Assembly: GCA_017528425.1 (NCBI GenBank)
Contig: JAFXOV010000015.1
Coordinates: 114,093-178,092, forward strand
Length of the DNA: 64,000 nt
Direction: 5' to 3'
Origin: Elusimicrobiota bacterium
Lineage (GTDB): Bacteria > Elusimicrobiota > Endomicrobiia > Endomicrobiales > Endomicrobiaceae
Under the pieces are notes generated by a model. The model was not told where the DNA came from. It searched no databases and worked only from the letters and a program-made list of their open reading frames with translations. Of this stretch, positions 59,104 to 64,000 are shown piece by piece (positions within the stretch are counted from its first letter, which is position 1; each line of letters opens with the position of its first letter). Made by a program: the position numbers and the translations under genes.

Positions 59104-60645
59104 ATGAACTTGGTAAAATTTTTCTTTAAACAACATTTGATAGTTACATCTCTTATAGTATCTTTTCTCCTGTCGAGCATAATATGGCTTTCGATAGGTT
59201 GGGTTTCTTATTTCAGCGGAAGAGAACAGGAAATAGCGATAGAAACCGACATTATTTTCGATATCGTAACCGATATTATAAAACATGATAAGAAACTGGT
59301 AAAAGAAGCCATTTTACCGTTAAAAGATTCCAACAGTTCCGATTTTGATTTTACAACCAGTTTCCTGACCAACATGAACAGAAACAACATGTTGTTGAAC
59401 AATCCTTTATTTTTAAACAATTTTATAAACTTATATTCTTATGATTATGCCAATCAAAGGCTTAAATATTTTCACAACTTATATACAAAACATTGGCTTG
59501 AAGTAAGAGACAGTAAAAATAACATATTAATACAAACAAAATATAAGTATAACGAAATTGTTCCGTGGGATGATAAATACTACGAAGAAAAAAGAATAAA
59601 AAAGATGATGTTTATCGAAGACGGTTTTTATACTTATACTTATGTTTATAAGTATAAACCTTTTTGGTATATAGCGTTAATAAGAAGTATTTCTTTAAAT
59701 ACCATACCGGACCTTTTTGAAAACAAAGAATTTACTTGGAACAAATGGGTTCAGGAAACTTTTTTCAATGTGGGCAAGTGGGAACAAGTTTTCAATTTCT
59801 GGATAATATTTGCCATATTAATGTTGATTGTTCCTTTCGCGCTTAAAAATCTTTATGAGTTATATAATTCGTTAAACATTTTAAAATACAAAAACTTAAG
59901 GTATACCGTAAAACTAAAAAGAATTACAAAGCAGTTCAACGAGCAAATGAAAAAAATATCGCAACAGGAAAATTTGTCCGACGAGGATATAAAGAAAAAA
60001 GAAAAAGAACTCGAAGAAAAATTCGAAAGACAAATGTTAGCATTGAAATTCGAGCATAACAGACAAATAACAAGTGTTAAGTCCGGTTTCAGCAAGTACT
60101 ATGAACATACCGAAAAAGAAACGGAAAGATACAAGACAATAATAAAACAACAACTCGAAGAAATAAAAGAGTTGCAATACAGTTTGCAGGAACACAACAT
60201 AAAATTTGATCCTTACAAATTTACAGATTTTAAGTTCAGGGAAAAAGCCGATATTTTAATATTAGGCGGGGAAGGTTCTATCTCTTTAAAAGAAGCTTAC
60301 AGCATATTGAAAGAGTTAGGCCTTTCACATAGTACCGATATAAAATGGATAGCATACAGAGATATGGACCATTTTGATATTACCGCACTTCAAAATACAA
60401 GAAACTATTCGGATATTATCGTAGGAAGTGTTCCTCACAGCATGTTAAATGTTCCGGAACAAAATCTTGTAGTTCATTTGCAAAACAATGCTTCGTTGTA
60501 TCCTAAATTTCAAATTTTAAGGAAACAAGATGACGGAGATTTGTTACAAATAACAAAAACCAACCTGAGAGAAGCTTTGAAAAAAAGCGACAAGTATAAA
60601 CAGCTTATGGAAATGCAAAAATTAAATCTTTACAACAACCAATAA
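59104..60645 (+). CDS. Membrane receptor with coiled coil and C-terminal Rossmann-like domain
   Basis: Not recognised as a named family. 513 residues: helix 1 (~14-38), an extracytoplasmic sensor-like region (~40-225), helix 2 (~229-250), a long coiled coil (~270-375, rich in Glu, Lys and Gln) and a C-terminal domain (~380-490) beginning DILILGGEGSISLKEAY and with SDIIVGSVPHSML, reminiscent of DUF2325-like Rossmann modules. No kinase, HAMP-GGDEF or MCP signature. Likely a signal-transducing protein with an unusual output. ATG 59104 has only a TTATTATAA-like sequence before it and no Shine-Dalgarno. Confidence 0.7.
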   Translation: MNLVKFFFKQHLIVTSLIVSFLLSSIIWLSIGWVSYFSGREQEIAIETDIIFDIVTDIIKHDKKLVKEAILPLKDSNSSDFDFTTSFLTNMNRNNMLLNNPLFLNNFINLYSYDYANQRLKYFHNLYTKHWLEVRDSKNNILIQTKYKYNEIVPWDDKYYEEKRIKKMMFIEDGFYTYTYVYKYKPFWYIALIRSISLNTIPDLFENKEFTWNKWVQETFFNVGKWEQVFNFWIIFAILMLIVPFALKNLYELYNSLNILKYKNLRYTVKLKRITKQFNEQMKKISQQENLSDEDIKKKEKELEEKFERQMLALKFEHNRQITSVKSGFSKYYEHTEKETERYKTIIKQQLEEIKELQYSLQEHNIKFDPYKFTDFKFREKADILILGGEGSISLKEAYSILKELGLSHSTDIKWIAYRDMDHFDITALQNTRNYSDIIVGSVPHSMLNVPEQNLVVHLQNNASLYPKFQILRKQDDGDLLQITKTNLREALKKSDKYKQLMEMQKLNLYNNQ

Positions 60646-60647
60646 GT

Positions 60648-61295
60648 TTATTTACAAAATTCTTTTATTTCTTTTTCCAATATTTTATATACTTGTGCTA
60701 CAAGATATCCGTCTGCAGAGGCATGATTTAATCTGACGGTTACCGGCATAACAAGTCTTCCGTTTTCTTCTCTGTATCTGCCCCAGTTTATTATAGGCAT
60801 GAAAAATAAATATCCGTCCGGAAGTTCTACATTTAAGGAATCGTAAGAAATCCACGACATATAGGAAGCATCAAACCAGTTCGGATGATTTAACATGTCA
60901 AGGCCGTATCCGTGAGTTTTTTTTGCCGTTTCTATATCTTTACTGGCATTTTGATAAAACTTCTTATAATCCTGATCGTAAACCGTATAAACCGGTGTAC
61001 AAGTTTCCGTATCTTCATGGAATATATATTGCGTGGGATTTATTTTATCGTAAACTATTAACTGACTTGTTTGGTGCAACCATGCCAACCTGTAATCTTC
61101 TCTGGAGTTCAATGTTTTGGATAAGAGGTACAAAAAGTTTATATAGAATTTCGTGTTTGTTTTTTTGGAATAATCATATAAAGGTTGAACATCTATTCTT
61201 GACGTCATGGAAATGGAACACTTTGTTTGAGCAAAATGTCTGAAAACATCTTTTCTGTAGTACTCGTTCATGTTAATTATTTTATAATTAACCAT
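60648..61295 (-). CDS. Chloramphenicol-acetyltransferase-like O-acetyltransferase
   Basis: A 215-residue CAT-fold protein, normal length. The opening KDVFRHFAQTKCSISMTSRIDV and the middle MSWISYDSLNVEL match the family. The active site reads LNHASADGYL: the HxxxDG core with catalytic His and Asp is intact, but the preceding residue is Asn where classical CATs have a second His, and Leu replaces the following His. This argues for a housekeeping O-acetyltransferase rather than proven chloramphenicol resistance. Ribosome site AGAGGATAAC. Confidence 0.85.
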   Translation of the reverse strand: MVNYKIINMNEYYRKDVFRHFAQTKCSISMTSRIDVQPLYDYSKKTNTKFYINFLYLLSKTLNSREDYRLAWLHQTSQLIVYDKINPTQYIFHEDTETCTPVYTVYDQDYKKFYQNASKDIETAKKTHGYGLDMLNHPNWFDASYMSWISYDSLNVELPDGYLFFMPIINWGRYREENGRLVMPVTVRLNHASADGYLVAQVYKILEKEIKEFCK

Positions 61296-61356
61296 TTTGT
61301 TATCCTCTCTTTTAAATTTATTTTATTACACTTATTATATAAAAGTTATTTTTCTT

Positions 61357-61385
61357 TTGACAACTATAAAAAAAAATAATAATAT
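61357..61385 (+). promoter_or_regulatory. Promoter of pyrG
   Basis: TTGACA (61357-61362), 17-nt spacer of mainly A, TAATAT (61380-61385), predicting a start near 61392 and a ~90-nt leader. Confidence 0.65.
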
Positions 61386-61391
61386 ATCTAA

Positions 61392-61480
61392 AATTAATTT
61401 TAATGAAGGGGGACTTAAAAGATATTTGTTTTATAATATTCTTTGAGTCCCTTTCTCTCTTATAAGGAGAAAAACATATT
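61392..61480 (+). promoter_or_regulatory. Structured pyrG leader
   Basis: The leader has a run of five G (61408-61412) in GGGGGACT, which can pair with AGTCCC about 40 nt later, extended by AAA/TTT pairs. A second possible hairpin, TTTCTC...GAGAAA, holds the ribosome site AAGGAG. The first hairpin's CCCTTT and the second's TTTCTC overlap, so the two may compete. In Gram-positives pyrG is controlled by CTP through a G-run pairing with a CCCTTTC sequence; here the parts are similar, but the G-run is not at the transcription start and no terminator is seen. Confidence 0.45.
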
Positions 61481-63064
61481 ATGAAGTATATTTTTATGAC
61501 GGGCGGAGTAGTAAGTTCTTTAGGTAAAGGTATAACCGGTGCAAGTATCGGAAGACTTTTACAGTTGCACGGATACAAAGTAAATATGATAAAGATGGAT
61601 CCTTATATAAATGTGGATCCGGGAACAATGAATCCTTTTCAACACGGTGAAGTTTATGTTACCGCAGACGGTGCGGAAGCGGATTTGGATTTGGGAACAT
61701 ACGAAAGATTTTTGGATATAGTAACAAAAAAAGCAAACACAAACACATCCGGAGATATTTATCAAACCGTTATAAATAAAGAAAGAAAAGGTGAATATAA
61801 CGGAGGAACCGTTCAGGTAATTCCTCATATTACAAACGAAATAAAGAAAAGATTTGTAGCTTTCGATAAGCAGGTTGATATTACAATAATAGAAATAGGC
61901 GGAACGATAGGAGATATCGAAGGTCTTCCTTTTGTTGAAGCAACAAGACAATTCATGTTGGAACAAAAAAGAGAAGATATAATGAGTATTCATTTAACTT
62001 TTGTTCCTTATATCGAGGGTGCAAAAGAGCTTAAAACAAAACCCACACAACATTCCGTTAACAAATTAAGAGAAGTGGGAATTATTCCCGATATGATTAT
62101 ATGCAGAACACAATATCCTATTAATGAATCAATGAAAGGTAAAATTTCGTTGTTCTGTAACGTTCCCAAAGAAGCTGTTGTTGAGGCAAGAACTTGTTCT
62201 TCTATCTATCATGTTCCGGAATCTTTACACGAGCAGGGCGTGGATGCTTTCATTTTAAAAAGACTTAATTTAAAGAGCAAAGTAAAATTCAGTAACAAAT
62301 GGTTTAAATATGTTAAACAAGACACGAAACATTATAAAACGGTAAAAATAGGTGTTATCGGCAAATATGCGGATTTAAAAGATGCATATAAATCCATAGA
62401 CGAATCTTTAAAGATATCAGCTATGGAAGCAAAAGTTAATGTAGATGTTCAATACATTTCTTCCGAAGATAAAAACTTAATAAAAATATTAAAAACTTTA
62501 GACGGAATTCTTGTTCCGGGCGGATTCGGTATGAGAGGAATCGAAGGTAAAATCGCAGCAATAAAATTTGCCAGAGAAAACAAAGTTCCGTTCTTCGGAA
62601 TTTGCTTGGGTATGCAGTGTTGTGTAATTGAAGCTGCAAGACATTTGTTAAAATTCAAAAATGCAAATTCCACGGAAATAGATCCTAAAACGATATACCC
62701 CGTAATAGAAATGTTGGACGAGCAAAAAGACGTAAAATATTTGGGCGGAACTATGAGACTCGGCAACTATGAATCCGATTTGGTAAAAGGTTCTTTGGCT
62801 CATCAACTTTATAAGACGGATAAAATTATAGAAAGACACAGACACAGATATGAAATGAACCCCAAATATATTGATATGTTCAAAAAAGTTGGATTTGATG
62901 TTTCCGGTTATCATAAAGGTGTATTACCTGAAATCGTTGAAATAAAGAATCATCCTTTTTATATAGCGGTTCAGTTTCACCCTGAATTCGGTGCAAGACC
63001 GACAAAACCGCATCCGATATTTCAAGGGTTTGTTTTAGCGGCAAAAAACAGAAAACACAAATAA
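61481..63064 (+). CDS. pyrG: CTP synthase
   Basis: Converts UTP to CTP with glutamine nitrogen. 527 residues. The synthetase domain has FMTGGVVSSLGKG (residues 5-17), KMDPYINVDPGTMNP and HGEVYVT(A)DGAE. The glutaminase domain has the oxyanion GGFGMRG, nucleophile Cys in FFGICLGMQ and the His-Glu pair in QFHPEFGARP. Ribosome site AAGGAG. The ThiF-like gene begins at the next base after the stop. Confidence 0.97.
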   Translation: MKYIFMTGGVVSSLGKGITGASIGRLLQLHGYKVNMIKMDPYINVDPGTMNPFQHGEVYVTADGAEADLDLGTYERFLDIVTKKANTNTSGDIYQTVINKERKGEYNGGTVQVIPHITNEIKKRFVAFDKQVDITIIEIGGTIGDIEGLPFVEATRQFMLEQKREDIMSIHLTFVPYIEGAKELKTKPTQHSVNKLREVGIIPDMIICRTQYPINESMKGKISLFCNVPKEAVVEARTCSSIYHVPESLHEQGVDAFILKRLNLKSKVKFSNKWFKYVKQDTKHYKTVKIGVIGKYADLKDAYKSIDESLKISAMEAKVNVDVQYISSEDKNLIKILKTLDGILVPGGFGMRGIEGKIAAIKFARENKVPFFGICLGMQCCVIEAARHLLKFKNANSTEIDPKTIYPVIEMLDEQKDVKYLGGTMRLGNYESDLVKGSLAHQLYKTDKIIERHRHRYEMNPKYIDMFKKVGFDVSGYHKGVLPEIVEIKNHPFYIAVQFHPEFGARPTKPHPIFQGFVLAAKNRKHK

Positions 63065-63820
63065 ATGACAAACGAACAGCTTGAACGATATTCAAGAAAC
63101 ATATTATTAAAAGATGTCGGGATAAAAGGTCAACAGAACCTTTTATCGTCGAAAGTTCTTGTTATCGGCGCGGGCGGATTAAGTTCTGCGGCAACAATGT
63201 ATTTAGCTGCCGCAGGAATAGGAACTATCGGTATGGCCGATAAAGATAAAGTTGAACTATCTAATCTTAATCGTCAAATAATACATAATACAAACAGAGT
63301 AGGAATTGATAAAACAGAATCCGCAAAACAAACTATAAACGAATTAAATCCCGACATAAAAATAAATATTTATAACGAAATATCTTCTAAAAACATTTCC
63401 GAAATAATTTCACAATATGATTTTGTTATTGATGCAACAGACAACTTTGAAACAAAATTTTTAATTAACGATGCTTGTGTTGCGGGGGACAAACCGTTTT
63501 CTCATGCGGGAATTGTAGGTTTCCAAGGACAATTAATGACTTATGTACCCGGCAAAGGATGTTGTTACAGATGTGTATTTAAAGAACCTCCAAACAAAGA
63601 TTGTGTTTCATCCTGCAGCAAAGATGGTGTACTTGGTGCGGCAGTAGGTGTAATAGGTTGTATGCAAGCAACGGAAGCAATAAAGTATATATTGGGTATA
63701 GGGGAATTACTTACCGGGCATTTATTAACTTATAATGCATTAACTGCAGAATTCAGAAAAGTTAAATTGCCGCCACCCGATAAAAATTGTCCCGCCTGCG
63801 GACACTTGACTAAAATTTAA
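63065..63820 (+). CDS. ThiF/MoeB-family sulfur-carrier adenylyltransferase
   Basis: A 251-residue E1-like enzyme that adenylates the C-terminus of a small sulfur-carrier protein (ThiS or MoaD type). The nucleotide loop GAGGLSS (near residue 35), NLNRQI, DATDNFETKFLIND and the zinc cysteine pairs CYRC and CPAC are present, with the catalytic-loop cysteine region DCVSSCS. Which carrier it serves (thiamine, molybdopterin or other) cannot be read from the neighbourhood. It starts directly after the pyrG stop. Confidence 0.88.
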   Translation: MTNEQLERYSRNILLKDVGIKGQQNLLSSKVLVIGAGGLSSAATMYLAAAGIGTIGMADKDKVELSNLNRQIIHNTNRVGIDKTESAKQTINELNPDIKINIYNEISSKNISEIISQYDFVIDATDNFETKFLINDACVAGDKPFSHAGIVGFQGQLMTYVPGKGCCYRCVFKEPPNKDCVSSCSKDGVLGAAVGVIGCMQATEAIKYILGIGELLTGHLLTYNALTAEFRKVKLPPPDKNCPACGHLTKI

Positions 63821-63874
63821 TAAAAATGCATAATAAGTAGATAAAATTTTACAATTAGAGGAGTATTAAAGAAA

Positions 63875-64000
63875 ATGAAAGAAGGAATTCATCCAAAATA
63901 TGTAGAATCAACAGTAACATGTGCTTGTGGTTATACATTTAAAACAAGATCAACAAAGCCGGTAATAAAATTGGAAATATGTTCAAATTGTCATCCTTTC
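63875..64000 (+). CDS. rpmE: 50S ribosomal protein L31 (N-terminal part)
   Basis: The first 42 codons only; the gene leaves the right edge. [27 protein letters not shown] and the cysteine pair CSNCHPF identify L31 of the zinc-binding form (Cys-x-Cys near 16-18 and CxxC near 36-39), a component of the large ribosomal subunit near the central protuberance. Ribosome site GAGGAG, 13 nt before the ATG. Confidence 0.93.
   Translation, partial: MKEGIHPKYVESTVTCACGYTFKTRSTKPVIKLEICSNCHPF

Noticed and set aside
61408..61412. CTP-dependent reiterative transcription at a GGG start of pyrG
   Set aside because: The best promoter puts the start ~16 nt upstream of the G-run, so the known Gram-positive mechanism does not fit directly; kept only as a structured-leader candidate.

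Overview
The window is a low-GC bacterial chromosome segment, dense with genes. I place it, by inference, in an Elusimicrobia/Endomicrobia-like fermentative anaerobe with an outer membrane. The support is signal-peptide and lipoprotein genes, an OmpA-like protein, an outer-membrane-barrel-like protein, the [FeFe]-hydrogenase maturase HydG, a candidate Re-type citrate synthase, and a 1932-residue secreted giant protein of a kind I associate with Elusimicrobia/Omnitrophota. No rRNA or tRNA gene was recognised. The window cuts accD at its left edge and rpmE (L31) at its right edge.

Layout. 0-20 kb: accD (partial), giant secreted protein, NlpC/P60 cell-wall hydrolase, OmpA-like protein, mnmG, an EFR1 flavodoxin-ferredoxin/SemiSWEET/outer-membrane operon, an HMGL-family enzyme (candidate Re-citrate synthase), DUF192, lipA, a secreted phospholipase-D-fold protein, purH and recX. 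20-35 kb: NSS transporter, MscS channel, SprT-like metallopeptidase, nfo, DUF4186, AlkD-like, a methyltransferase, an operon with two superinfection-immunity-like membrane proteins and an MFS carrier, hydG with its TM1266-type regulator behind a structured leader, and metY flanked by two related membrane proteins. 35-47 kb: an AT-richer accessory region with a type I restriction-modification locus (hsdM, hsdS, hsdR) interleaved with a membrane protein, a PIN-domain protein and an unknown protein, then two tandem paralogous membrane proteins, a methyltransferase, an unassigned ~86-nt RNA and a DUF3800 gene. 47-64 kb: UvrA-like ATPase and MATE pump, lipoprotein, a PhnD-like membrane receptor, DUF805, radical SAM, dolichol/phytol-kinase-like protein, GNAT, hydrolase, serC, a coiled-coil membrane receptor, a CAT-like acetyltransferase, pyrG, a ThiF/MoeB enzyme and rpmE.

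The noncoding DNA is the most unusual part. Most gaps outside the restriction locus are mosaics of nested palindromic repeats: (A) ~85-110 bp hairpins with a GTGTAC...GGTAC core whose arms differ between copies yet stay complementary; (B) GTCATTGCGAG...TGGCAATCCA elements with swapped inner stems; (C) GTCATTCCGGACT...CCGGAATCTA palindromes; (D) AATTTATAATTTACAATT-like AT blocks; (E) short GTGCC/GGCAC hairpins; (F) small AAAATTGC/GCAATTTT or AAAACAC/GTGTTTT hairpins that act as terminator-like elements or carry a Shine-Dalgarno sequence.

Three regulatory or RNA candidates stand out: a leader with a perfect sigma-70 promoter and an intrinsic terminator before the hydrogenase regulator gene (31614-31787 minus), a free-standing ~86-nt three-way-junction RNA with its own promoter (46179-46299 plus), and a structured pyrG leader (61392-61480). 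About ten genes have a -10 box only 6-10 nt before the ATG and no Shine-Dalgarno, which suggests frequent leaderless transcripts.
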